This document shows, piece after piece, positions 44,401 to 54,376 of a DNA stretch of 64,000 nt. Both the position numbers and the translations under genes were made by a program. Location: NCBI RefSeq assembly GCF_000003815.2, contig NC_049991.1, positions 5,425,822-5,489,821 of the forward strand, given 5' to 3'. Numbering within the stretch: the stretch's first letter is position 1; the number at the start of each line of letters is the position of its first letter. The notes under the pieces are model-generated. The model saw only the letters and a program-made list of their open reading frames with translations, made no database searches and had not been told where the DNA came from. The stretch comes from Branchiostoma floridae. Taxonomy: Eukaryota > Chordata > Leptocardii > Amphioxiformes > Branchiostomatidae.

Positions 44401-45910
44401 AAAGAGTTTTGGCTGGTCTTGAAATAGGCGTTTTTGTAATGCTAATTCTATTTTGTCCTGCTGGTGTACTGGTAACGTTAGGCCATGTTGATTTGATTAT
44501 ATGGATGACATCCTTCAGGAACTCCAAAACTGATGCAAGCAACTCCAAAACTGATGCAAGCGAATAAAGAAAATTTAAAGTTTGGCCCCCAAAAAAAGTT
44601 GCCTTCAGTATGAAATCAAAGTGGCCAGGAAGGTTGAACATAGGACTAAACACACATAGTATGGTAATCACCATGATCCTCTGGACCTGAATTTTCTGTA
44701 CTGGTACCTCCCCCAACCAACAAAAGATTCCGTCCTTTCACATCTTATTCTTTGACTTTAGATTCATTTTGGCATTCTATATATGGCATTAGTTATATAA
44801 ATCTGTTTTCTGATACTCTTTTTTCAATCTACGGAATGTTTGTGCTCATTTTACAGCTGCTTTGCACAATTTATTGTGTGGTCGAAAACTTTTTTTTTTT
44901 GGAAATGGCCAAAAATTGGTGCGAGCGAGGATGTCATCCATATAACCAAATCAACGTGGCCTTACATTAAAAAATGGGACAAAATAGACGGCCCGGAAAA
45001 ATGCCTAAAAAAACGCTGGAACTGATTCTCTGCTTGGAAAGTAAAGGATACTGTAAGTACATGTAAGTTTGCGGGAATTTGATTTTGCGATAGCGGGAAA
45101 ATGGAGTTTTACTTTTAGTGATTTTCCTTAAAGTTCATGGTGTAGTAGCAAGTTTGCGTTTGAGTTCATGGTGATGTGGCCACTGCAAAAACAAAGCGTA
45201 AAAAAATCATTAACACCACTGGAAACATTTCTGCATTTACAGTATCAGTCCTTGGGTTAAAGCCTCAGTGCATGTGCGAACCCCGTGACTAAGACCATAT
45301 ACTTGGCAGTTGCTATGCTGTTTCCTGTATTGATTTATATATAGAGAAGACAAATAATGGTTTTATGTATCACAAACTATCTACCTCTCTTTCAATACTT
45401 CTTGTGCAAGAAGCCTTCGGGCATGATTTTGCAAACATAAACACTCCGAGAGCCTGGCCTCTAATTAACATACAGCACTACGTAACGTTTATGTTGCGGG
45501 CTGGGATAGAACATAGAATGTAATGTCAAGTAACATTAAGTACTTGGTTGGTAAACGTTACCATATTAAACCCTGCACAGTATTTCATAGCCACCAGCCT
45601 ACACAACGAATAGTCGACAGGGGACACAACGTTACAACTAATGGGGCAAAGCTATATTAGAAACTGCAAAAATATTGAAACGAGGAAGTTTGGTTTCGCC
45701 TTAGTATGACAGGTAACGGTACCAGTGTCGCAGGTCCAGAGAAACAACAACGTTTACCTCACAATCTGTAACGTTACCCAAGGAGCTTTTATCAGGTAAA
45801 AGCTCCTTGCGTTACCTAAACTGCTAGAAGTACTTACTGTCTTTCGTCGCCGCTCTAACATATGTGAAGGCAAGGACCAGGAGAAAGTTGTGAATCCAGG
45901 AGAGCGCCAT
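38450..45910 (-). CDS. CUB-LDLa-TM membrane protein with PPxY tail, minus-strand copy
   Basis: Seven exons: 45910-45838, 43848-43742, 43007-42906, 41631-41454, 40241-40110, 39106-38998 and 38597-38450, totalling 849 nt and 282 residues. Splice phases (1,0,0,1,1,2) match the plus-strand copy exactly. Parts: signal peptide (MALSWIHNFLLVLAFTYVRA), one CUB domain with four Cys over exons 2-4, one LDLa domain in exon 5 (CDGYTCLRRDRC to CGDNSDEE), a TM helix in exon 6 (AIITGCVGGVLLLIVVTY) and a tail with PPPSYDEV, a PPxY motif that binds WW domains of Nedd4-type ligases. The tail ends in PSPPPSS after a 3' change that removes the NxVV end seen in the other copy. Intron 4 carries seven truncated copies of the LDLa exon start. 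Ligand unknown; LDLRAD4/PMEPA1 and NETO proteins share parts of this plan but not all of it. Confidence 0.85.
38868..38961. repeat. MITE relic in intron 6, shared with 53056-53146
   Basis: TACTGTAAA-family fragment 37 nt past the TM exon; the plus-strand gene has one 44 nt past its TM exon. Shared ancestral insertion. Confidence 0.6.
39600..39722 (-). mobile_element. tRNA-derived SINE fragment in intron 5
   Basis: Minus strand: B-box-like GGATTCGAATCC region near 39708, GATCTTGTGCCCTTGGGAAA and ACGACTTTCCTCACTTAAC. Confidence 0.6.
40242..40837 (-). repeat. Array of seven truncated LDLa exon starts with splice acceptors
   Basis: On the minus strand, copies start at 40324, 40407, 40493, 40576, 40659, 40742 and 40825, ahead of the full exon at 40241. 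The period is 83 bp except one of 86 (3 extra bases near 40455). Each unit has CTGTATTTACYACAG, then the first 71 bases of the exon (ATTATGATGGCTGTGATGGC and on to CTGATGTGT), and no donor site. The structure is the same as in the plus-strand gene. Confidence 0.95.
40838..41453 (-). other. Intron 4 outside the array
   Basis: (GT)n-rich stretch near 40888-41000 and ordinary intron sequence. No other feature. Confidence 0.5.
41735..41850 (-). mobile_element. SINE fragment in intron 3
   Basis: Minus-strand CCTTGGGAAAGGTGCTTACC and GGACTTTCCTCTACCC match the SINE body. Confidence 0.5.
42004..42270. repeat. Foldback element with about 70-bp arms
   Basis: CCTACGCAGGGACATCCAAC and CTGCTTTCTCAACC at the left are inverted as GGTTGAGAAAGCAG-like and GTTGGATGTCCCGGCGTAGG at the right. 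Confidence 0.75.
42374..42720. repeat. Large foldback with ACCACAAACG repeat ends
   Basis: Arms of about 165 bp. The outer ends are repeats of CACCACAAACGACCACAAAC (left) and GTTTGTGGTCGTTTGTGGTG (right). Inner matches include TCTAATATGCAGTGTA and AATTCATAAAT-type blocks. Confidence 0.85.
43493..43705. repeat. Foldback element in intron 2
   Basis: TCTGGCTTTTATTTTATGGG and CCCATAGAATAAAAGCCAG are inverted; the loop has GGAAGGGAGTTTGCC twice. Confidence 0.7.
43906..44255. repeat. Harbinger-like MITE (family C), second copy
   Basis: Same inverted ends as 37796-38153, interior reversed. TTG flanks both sides as a 3-bp target duplication. In intron 1 of the minus-strand gene. Confidence 0.88.
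44481..44961. repeat. Harbinger-like MITE (family B)
   Basis: GGCCATGTTGATTTGATTA at the left and CCAAATCAACGTGGCC at the right, TTA duplicated on both sides. Very similar to 32427-32889, so a young family. In intron 1. Confidence 0.88.
45048..45243. repeat. MITE, TACTGTAAA family, in intron 1
   Basis: Starts TACTGTAAG, ends TTTCTGCATTTACAGTA. The plus-strand gene has a member at 48364-48572 at a comparable place in its intron 1, next to shared text (GTCTATTTTGTCCC), so it may be a common insertion. Confidence 0.65.
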
Positions 45911-45972
45911 ACTTGTGTGCTGCGGAGTTGTAACGTTACCAGTCTGTAAACGTAAGGCGGAAGTAAATGCCG
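45911..45972 (-). promoter_or_regulatory. Proximal promoter of the minus-strand gene
   Basis: Minus-strand GGCATTTACTTCCGC, with an ETS-type ACTTCCG core, lies 48 bases before the ATG and is conserved at 47730-47744 in the paralogue, with ACAACTCCGCAGCACACAAG next to each ATG. The matched block stops exactly where a 940-bp element begins. Confidence 0.55.
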
Positions 45973-46914
45973 GGTTTACGGAAAAGGCTGGGCTGTCTAC
46001 CTGGGCTGTCTACCTGGGCTGGCTATCATGTCAGGCTACTTGGACCTACGAAAGCCCATTGCGACAAAAGCTGTTTTAGCAGTAGGGGTTGTTTGTGCCC
46101 AATGAAAAAGCTATGTGTGAAGCCATTGTGTGTGTTACATAACCCAGAGGTTCTGGGTTCAAATCAGTTGATATGCCACCGATCTTGTACCCTTGGGGGG
46201 GGGGGGGGGGGGGTGTACTAACACGACTTATCGGGCTGATTGGAATAGTCTTAAGACTGGTGGCTAATTGGTCAAAGTTGTCAAGGAGCCGTTCTATAGT
46301 GGCTGTCAGGGTCCAGGCTTCTGCGCAATACATTAGGATCGAGAATTGGATTGTGAGGAGCTTAAAATAAGCGTTGCTTAATTGCAAGGGTCTGGAACTG
46401 CTGCCACTCGGTGCTAACTCAGGTGACCTCAATATGACAGCAATTACCCCAGGTGTGGCCATAGGACTTAAGGGTTGGAACCATTTACACTGGGAAGGAA
46501 GGACCCCTAGTCTTTTCCGTAAGTGTGGTGGGTTCTTTGCCCTATCCGAGGGAGGGCCCTTACAGAAGCTAGGTACTATTTTCTCTACCCCAGTGAAGGG
46601 AGGAAAGTCGTGTTAGGAGCCCTTCCCAAGCGCACAAGATCGGTGGCATATCAACTGATTCAAACCCAGAACCTCTGGGTTATGTAACATACACAGCTCC
46701 TTCACACACAGCTACTTCACACAGCTCATTCACATAATAACACAATCATCCTTCGGACACAGCTTCTTCGCTGAGCACAAACAACCCCTACTGCTAAAAC
46801 AGCTTTTGTCCCAATGGGCTTTCGTAGGGCCAAGTAGCCTGACGTCATAGCCAGCCCAGTTAGACAGCCCAGGTAGACAGCCCAGGTAGATAGCCTAGTC
46901 TTTTCCGTAAACCC
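45972..46914. mobile_element. Inverted-repeat element inserted in the minus gene's promoter
   Basis: Ends GGGTTTACGGAAAAG and CTTTTCCGTAAACCC. The arms (about 45972-46195 and 46600-46914) share CTACGAAAGCCCATTG, AGCTGTTTTAGCAGTAGGGG and TACATAACCCAGAGGTTCTG with a tRNA-like B box (GGTTCAAATC). The loop holds a poly-G tract at about 46194-46214 and a LINE remnant. The ancestral promoter text CATATCCGG resumes at about 46945. Confidence 0.7.
46240..46400 (-). pseudogene. LINE reverse transcriptase remnant
   Basis: Minus-strand text FSILMYCAEAWTLTATIERL resembles the region after the RT active site of LINE ORF2 proteins. Only about 45 codons survive. Confidence 0.5.
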
Positions 46915-47214
46915 ATAAAGTCCTTGTGGCCGCCGCGAGCCGGATATGAATTACAGGGACATTCTATGATGGTAGTATACATGATTTCATTTTAAAAGAT
47001 GATGATAAAAAGCAAACATTCAGGATGTGTACCAACAACATAATTGTCCAATTGTGGCACCAACGGTATATTTTCAAAAACCATCTTCAAAACCTGTATC
47101 AAAAATTATTATGAACAAAAAAATTTACTTTATTTGGCCCAAACTCAGGTGTTGGCTGTTGACTCAATATGTCTAGGAGAAAATATTACATATCATGAAA
47201 TAATACAAAAATGT

Positions 47215-47470
47215 AACCCTTATTCACATTTATCTGCGGGGTAACCTATATCTGTTGTATCTGTTACATGTATAAACAGTGTATTTCGGGATATCAAGTC
47301 AATGGGCTGTGCCTTCAAATTGCAATGTTTTCAAAGTACAAATGTATTACAGTTCGGAAGCACTGTCCGTCGATTTAGTATTCGTAGATAACCTGTTAAA
47401 AACGGATAAAGGTTACCCTGTGGATAAAGGTGAACCAGCGTTATACCCTTCAGACAATATAACGGTGGTA
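47215..47470. repeat. MITE (family D)
   Basis: CGGGGTAACCTATATCTGTT at the left, AACGGATAAAGGTTACCC and AAAGGTGAACCAGCGTTATA at the right; same family as 38190 and 54148. Confidence 0.65.
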
Positions 47471-47699
47471 TAAAAGGAAAAGGTGTCACTTCGCACAAGA
47501 ACCTTATAATACTTGCAATGGAAAAGTACTTAACAGAGGAGGGAAATGCTATAATAAAGTCAACGTTCACTCAAACGTTGACCTGACTAAATAAAGTTCG
47601 TTCTTCCTCCTCCCTTCTCAGTACGTCATTTACCACTTGTCAATTACAAATATAGAATGACGTCACTTCCTGCCACTTCCAGGAAGTCCTTGTCGACAA

Positions 47700-47783
47700 A
47701 GTTTCATATCCGGTGCCGCTGCCACACGCGGCATTTACTTCCGCGTAACGTTACAGACTGGTACAACTCCGCAGCACACAAGT
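47700..47783 (+). promoter_or_regulatory. Proximal promoter of the plus-strand gene
   Basis: CATATCCGG near 47705 and GGCATTTACTTCCGC at 47730-47744 (ETS-type core) are conserved in the minus-strand copy, where a later insertion separates them. The ATG follows 40 bases after the ETS-like site. Confidence 0.55.
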
Positions 47784-50700
47784 ATGGAGCTTTCGTGGGT
47801 TCAATGCTTTCTCCTGGGTCTTGTCTTCACATATGTAAGAGCGGCGACGAGAAACAGTAAGTACTAACAGTTTAGTTACCAGTTTTAACGTTCAACTTTA
47901 TGTGAAGTTTAAAGCGTGCACGCTCGCGCTCACACATGCTGTTGTTGTTTTTCTCGACTTGGGATACTGGTACCGTTACTTAGGCGAAACCGTATGTTAC
48001 TCAGTCCTCGCTTTTAATAGCTTTGCCGCATAATTTATCTCCTATAGTGATCTCTATAATGTGCAGTTGTGACAAATTATAGGAATCTGAAGTATTTGTC
48101 CCCTCGACAATAACTATCATCATATGACATCATGTGAAGTTCAAGTATAGGGTGTTGGTCGGGAAATAGTTCGAATAGCAGTGCAGGTTATATGGTGTAC
48201 GTAGTGAGGTTTATGATGTCCATAACGTATACGTAGTGCTCACAGTATGTCCAAAGTATGACCCTAGTGTCAGAGGCCAACATCCCACCGTCCCCCCCAG
48301 CCCCAAGGGTTTACGGAAACGGCTGGGCTGTCTACTTGGGCTGGCTACCATAACAGGAAATAGATTACTGTAAATGCAGAAATGTTCGCGGTGGATTAAT
48401 GTTCACGGTTTTTGCGGTGACGACTTCACCGCGAACTTAAAACCACCGCAAACATTTTTCTATTATGGTATTAGACTGTAGTCTATGTCGAACTTAAATC
48501 CACCGCGAAAAGTCCTTTTTCCCGCTACCGCGAAATTAAATCCCCACGAACTTATTAAGTATATTTACAGTACCCTCCATCACAGACCAATCAGCAATTA
48601 GCATCCAAGGTAAAGGACAGTTATACCAAGAACCTTATACATTGTACTTTGCGCTCCAAGCAGAAGTTTGGCTCCACCTGTTTTCTGACAATGTTTTATG
48701 TGTTTTGTCGGGCTGTCTATTTTGTCCCTTTTTCTTCATGGTCAAAATAAAAACCACGTCAAAAACAGCCAGAGCCAAACCTCTGCTTGGAAAGTAATGC
48801 ATCATGTAACGTTACATTATAATTATGAACTATCTTTTTCTAACTTATGAACTATCAGAAATTATGTCAGCGATACAGCAAAATGCCGACTCAGCATGCA
48901 GATGACTAAATGTGACTTGCATATTTTTTTGTTAACAGTTGACATGGGGTACTACTGCACACATCCTGGAAACAGGGTGGACATTTCAGACTCTGACACT
49001 GGAGAGTTGTTTTTGGACCCTTATCATGCCTCAGAAGACTGTTCGGTAAGTTAACAATCTTTATATTATCATACCTGGGCTGTGATAACGCTCGATAAGG
49101 GACTGAGTTACTGTGTTTAAGTGTGTTATCACACAGGGTCTGTTATAAGATATTACATGTAGCTTCCATCAGGTTTGAACATACCGTATTTTCTCGAATG
49201 AAGTGAGTCGCACTTTTAAAACTTTTCAAAATTGAAAAGGCGCAAATACTGCTACAAGTGGTTGCCAAAGTTAGGATGTGCACAGATAACTTTAAGTGGT
49301 AAAAAAACATTTGTATTTGTGAACAAGTGTTTTTTTTTTCTGACACAAGGCTGAATCTCAATATGGTTACAGTGTGTTACAATAGCATAGGCTGTACGTG
49401 TGTATGTGGTGTTCAATTATATTACTAGTACAATGTATATAGCAAGTGGCAGGACAGAGCTGGAGGGGCTGATCACCATATACATGAATGTGTTTGAGTG
49501 AGATAAACAGAGCAGTAGTTAAATGTTAGGCTAGACCATATGGGAAGGTACACATTTTCTTGCAAATGTCCCTCACATACCACAATTTTCTTTTACCCAG
49601 GTTACTCTGGTGGCAGCCGTCGGCAAGCGGATTTTTCTACAGTTTACAGACATCAGTATCAGGGGGATTAGTGGCCATCGAGACTGCACAGATGAATTGT
49701 TTGTTAAGGTATGAATTTTGAACACATCCTGGGACTTTATAGGAACTCATAATGACCACAACAGACAGCAAACATGATGTTTCTAAGCTGTATTATGATC
49801 TTGTAAGTCATCTAGTATTACTGTAGACCTAGTCAACTTGTGCAAAAATGTAACTGGGCATCAACTCAGATTAGTCTGACCTTGGTAGTGCACACAGTCA
49901 CGACAGTTATAGCCTTTGCCGTCATCTAGGAGCAGCAGCGTTTATTTTTCAGGGGAGCACTGATTACAATACCTGCAAATGGGGCTTTATAATGTTACAT
50001 ATCCCAAGGCATTTGGTCTTATCAGAAACCTTTGTTGCAATTCTCTAATGTTTTGTGGCATCAAATCCAGGCTATGCTAGCAGACTCAAGAGCAAAATGT
50101 AACTCTGGTTTGGTTTCTGGCTGAGACATTGTGGAATGGCATTAATAACAGTCAACTTTCCTCATCACTTCTTTCACCTTGCCAAGTTTTTTTGTAAGAT
50201 AATTTTTATTGAGTTTCAAAGAAAAGAAACACATACAAACACATGCAAGTTTTTTGTTTGTTAAATTTTCCTGAAATTTCTTTAAGTTGCATAGCATTTA
50301 ACACACATAGGTAATCTGACTATCATGTTCTACTGTCTTTGCAGGGTGGATCCTATGGAGGGGGTATCCGTCCAGACAGCTCCTGGGAGAGGGTTTGTGG
50401 AATATCTCATCCTGACTTTGATGCACACAATCGTCATGTGACCCTCAAGTTCAAAAGTTATCTGCATGGCTATGGCCACATCCGCATCCGGTACACGGTC
50501 TACCATTCAGCGCGTACGTATTACAATTTTCAATTCAACGTACAGTCATTTAAATGCGTAATTCAATGATATACCCTCAAAGTAAGACAGATCGGGCAAC
50601 ATGTAGTCTGTTGTGCTAAATTTCTGGTTGAAGAAGAATCCACCGAGAAACGAAATCGTTGATCTTTGAAGAACAACAAAGCATCACTACCAGTACTATA

Positions 50701-53700
50701 CATTTTACCCAGTTGCAAGGTGATTGGCATGTATAGTCAGTAGCAAAGGTTGGTTTGATATGCCTGTCCATTACATTTTAAGGTAAGCCTGCAAGTGTGC
50801 CATAGTCACTCACTATCCAATTTTTTTGATTGTTTGTGCCATGGGAGGATGAAATTGCAACCTATCGCTTGATACTTTCTTTAACATCTGTTTGGTTTCT
50901 GCTTGTAGAATTCTATGTTTGATAGAGGAGAAAAACAATTGTAAGCAATGCTGCAACTTGGTGTGGACTCTTTAAATAAATGCTGTACAATGTTACAGAC
51001 AGTACACAAAATTCAATTTGCCCAGAAATTGTTCTAAAATTCACCAGAGAGTTTCTAAGTTCTGTTACCAAACATCTGGATCCGCCAGTCAGATGTGTGT
51101 GTGTATTCACTACAGATTATGATGGCTGTGACGGCTACACGTGCCTCCGTAGGGACAGGTGTATAGATGACAGTCTGATGTGTCTGTATTTACCACAGAT
51201 TATCACGGCTGTGATGGCTACACGTGCCTCCGTAGGGACATGTGTATAGATGACAGTCTGATGTGTCTGTATTTACCACAGATTATCATGGCTGTGATGG
51301 CTATACGTGCCTCCGTAGGGACAGGTGTATAGATGACAGTCTGATGTGTCTGTATTTACCACAGATTATCACGGCTGTGATGGCTACACGTGCCTCCGTA
51401 GGGACATGTGTATAGATGACAGTCTGATGTGTCTGTATTTACTACAGATTATCACGACTGTGATGGCTACACGTGCCTGGGTAGGGACATGTGTATAGAC
51501 GACAGTCTGATGTGTCTGTATTTACTACAGATTATGATGGCTGTGATGGCTACACGTGCCTGGGTAGAGACATGTGTATAGACGACAGTCTGATGTGTCT
51601 GTATTTACTACAGATTATGATGGCTGTGATGGCTACACGTGCCTGGGTAGAGACATGTGTATAGACGACAGTCTGATGTGTCTGTATTTACTACAGATTA
51701 TGATGGCTGTGATGGCTACACGTGCCTGGGTAGAGACATGTGTATAGATGACAGCCTGATGTGTCTGTATTTACCACAGATTATCATGGTTGTGATGGCT
51801 ACACGTGCCTCCGTAGGGACAGGTGTATAGATGACAGTCTGATGTGTCTGTATTTACCACAGATTATCACGGCTGTGATGGCTACACGTGCCTCCGTAGG
51901 GACATGTGTATAGATGACAGTCTGATGTGTCTGTATTTACCACAGATTATCATGGCTGTGATGGCTACACGTGCCTGGGTAGAGACATGTGTATAGATGA
52001 CAGTCTTATGCGTCTGTATTTACTACAGATTATGACGGTTGTGACGGCTACACGTGCCTGGGTAGAGACGTGTGTATAGATGACAGTCTGATGTGTCTGT
52101 ATTTACTACAGATTATGACGGCTGTGATGGCTACACGTGCCTGGGTAGGGACATGTGTATAGACGACAGTCTGATGTGTCTGTATTTACTACAGATTATG
52201 ACGGCTGTGACGGCTACACGTGCCTGGGTAGGGACATGTGTATAGACGACAGTCTGATGTGTGACGGAGTCGACCACTGCGGAGATAACAGTGATGAAGA
52301 ACATTATAGTGTCGGTGGCTGCGGGGGTGAGTTCTCCACATTTTGAGATTGTGGAAACAAATGTTGCAAACTTGACATGATTCTTTGTGTTGGATGATGT
52401 TTTTTATACAAATCTGTATTTGATTTAGTGCTTTGCTCACCTCTGTGATAATAATCACTCAGTGTACAGAGTCTTCGTTATCGGTCTGTGTGTGCATGCT
52501 TGTTTGTGTTGGTGTGTGTCTGTAGTCACTTGAATACACTGTCAGTATAGTGACAGGATGTGAGTGGGATGACTGCTAAGGTCACAGGAGGTCAGAGGTG
52601 GTAGAATTAGTTGTTAATCAGACATGACAGTCTTGGTCAATGAAAGAAGCTACTACTGCACGATTTTCACATATTGTTTTTGGTCTGACCTTTTTTTTCA
52701 CAGATTCTTATTAAAATATTCAATATGTTCTTCACTTTCACTGTAGCATGACAGGAAGCGATCAATGGACACATGTACCATTCATCAAAACATTATTTCC
52801 ATAACTAATAACCTACCATCAAAACATTAGACACTTGATAAACGCTAAGTATTTCACAGAGTCATGAAACTTCAAAGTCTTGTTTGTCCTGTTTTTTTCC
52901 CAGTTCTACATCACCGACAGTGGTTGAAGAAGATTGGAATCATCGCAGGCTGTGTGGGTGGAGTTCTCCTTCTCATTGTGGTCACCTACATCTGCTACAG
53001 GAGGAAGAGAAGGTAAGGACATGTTTCAATAATAGATGGGTGTTGTGTCCTATACTGGAAATGCAGAAATTTTGCATTGGTTTTAAGTAAGCAGATTTTG
53101 CAGTAACTACTTTACTGCAAACTTGAAACCACTGTGGAATTTTTGTTCTGCCATCCCTCCCACCTATCCCTTGTCTATGTGCACCTGACTACAGAAGAAC
53201 TTCTGCGTATTATGCCAAAATCAAGGAAGGCTGAATTATGCAAAATTTTGCCGCCTCACTACGAATTGAATTGAATAATACAGATTACAGTACAAATTAT
53301 GGAATATCAAAATAGGCTACTGACAGCTTACAGAAAAGAACATACAGACGCTCACTGTAGGGCTGACGTCAGAGTTGCGTTGCGCGGTAGAGGGCAAAAA
53401 ATGGGAAGACGATTTGGGTGTGACTTAAAATCCTTGAAAATCCTTCTTTTCCTTGAAAATTTTTGCCCAATCTGGAGACTTTTTGAGTTAGAAGAGACAG
53501 GTAGGGTCTAAGCTTTCCTGTTTGGGTCAAAATTTGTTCAGTTCAGCAGTTCAGCTGGTGTAAGGACAGGTTTTAGTTATAGGGTGCTACTGGTTGTATC
53601 AGGAGGGAAAATGGGTCAAAGGTGAGGTTTCTTTCATAGAGCGAGCTTTTCTCCGAGAATGAGCCAAACAACCCTCTGTTTTCTTTGAATGCTTATAAAC

Positions 53701-54117
53701 TAGACCCAAGTGACTTTCTGGTGGAGAAGAATTTTAAAGATTGAACTATGGGTTAGTACTTTTTTGAAGCCTTCATTCAGTGTATTTCAACATGCTTGTC
53801 AATGGGCAGCCCTAACTTCGATGTCTGACCTGTAGTCTACCTTTACCTGTTTCCATTTTTTTCATTGTTTTACTACCTGTCATAAAGATGTGTTTTTATT
53901 CATTACATTGGTGCTTCTCTGATGCTGTTCATTGACACTGAGTATTGCTTCCTTCTCTTTCAGCCCTGCGACAACAACATCTGATGTTCCTATGGCAACG
54001 GTGGCTCAGACAACCAATAGGGGACCGCCACAGGGGACAGGGGGTGGGTCTTACTCACCACCTCCTAGTTATGATGAAGTAGTGAAGTCCTCTCCTCCTG
54101 GAAATGCTGTGGTATAG
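47784..54117 (+). CDS. CUB-LDLa-TM membrane protein with PPxY tail, plus-strand copy
   Basis: Seven exons: 47784-47856, 48939-49045, 49601-49708, 50345-50513, 52195-52326, 52904-53012 and 53964-54117, totalling 852 nt and 283 residues. Signal peptide about 1-21; CUB domain about 25-152 with C31, C59, C89 and C114; LDLa 157-195 with six Cys and the calcium-site text CGDNSDEE; TM 207-228 (IGIIAGCVGGVLLLIVVTYI); cytoplasmic tail with PPSY (266-269) and an end NAVV, which resembles a hydrophobic PDZ ligand. The predicted place is the plasma membrane, with the CUB and LDLa domains as a ligand-binding ectodomain; the PPxY suggests control by Nedd4-type ubiquitin ligases. It is divergent to, and an inverted duplicate of, the gene at 38450-45910. 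Intron 4 contains 13 truncated copies of the LDLa exon start. I do not recognise a named orthologue. Confidence 0.87.
48308..48355 (+). repeat. Fragment of the GGGTTTACGG element
   Basis: GGGTTTACGGAAACGGCTGG then GGGCTGGCTACC match the left end of 45972-46914. Confidence 0.6.
48364..48572. repeat. MITE, TACTGTAAA family
   Basis: TTACTGTAAATGCAGAAATG at the left, ATATTTACAGTA at the right, with GTTCGCGGTGG and CACCGCGAAC inverted inside. Confidence 0.8.
50514..51115 (+). other. Intron 4 upstream of the splice-acceptor array
   Basis: Starts GTACGT. Ordinary intron sequence ending in a partial repeat unit (CAGATGTGTGTGTGTATTCAC) just before the first array copy. Confidence 0.6.
51116..52194 (+). 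repeat. Array of 13 truncated LDLa exon starts, 83-bp period
   Basis: Copies start at 51116, 51199, 51282, 51365, 51448, 51531, 51614, 51697, 51780, 51863, 51946, 52029 and 52112, every 83 bp without one indel; the real exon is the 14th, at 52195. Each unit is an acceptor (CTGTATTTACYACAG) plus 71 bases coding for YDGCDGYTCLGRDMCIDDSL and M-C. CTGAT about 22 bases before each AG could serve as the branch point, and it lies in the half-exon of the previous unit. There are two text types, CLRRDRC/CLRRDMC and CLGRDMC. No unit has a donor, and since 83 is not a multiple of 3, use of any early acceptor leads to a TAG within the next unit. Confidence 0.97.
52327..52903 (+). other. Intron 5 of the plus-strand gene
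   Basis: GT-rich near 52480-52530, otherwise featureless; donor GTGAGT, acceptor TTTTTTCCCAG. Confidence 0.6.
53056..53146. repeat. MITE relic in intron 6, shared with 38868-38961
   Basis: ATGCAGAAATTTTGCATTGG and TTTACTGCAAACTTGAAACC correspond to the fragment at the same intron position of the minus-strand gene. Confidence 0.6.
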
Positions 54118-54147
54118 AAATGATATTATGGACTGTCCTTGGGTCAC

Positions 54148-54376
54148 AGGTAACGCTAGTTCACCTTTATTCGCGGGGTAACCTTTATCCGTTACATTTA
54201 ACACCAGGGTATTTCAGGATATCAAGTCGGCTGACGGTGGTCTCAAACTGCATTATATTGAAAAAAGACTGCAATTCGAAACTACCGCCCATCAACGCGA
54301 TATTCCAAAGTATCTTGTTTTGAAGTACAACGGATATAGGTTACCCTGCGAATAAAGGTGAACTAGCGTTATATAC
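54148..54376 (+). repeat. MITE (family D) in the 3' UTR
   Basis: TAACGCTAGTTCACCTTTAT at the left and ATAAAGGTGAACTAGCGTTA at the right are perfect inverted ends. It lies 30 bases after the stop codon and in the same gene-relative place and orientation as 38190-38390. Confidence 0.88.

Noticed and set aside
51116-52194. CRISPR-like array
   Set aside because: Units are contiguous 83-bp copies with no variable spacers and lie inside a eukaryotic gene intron.
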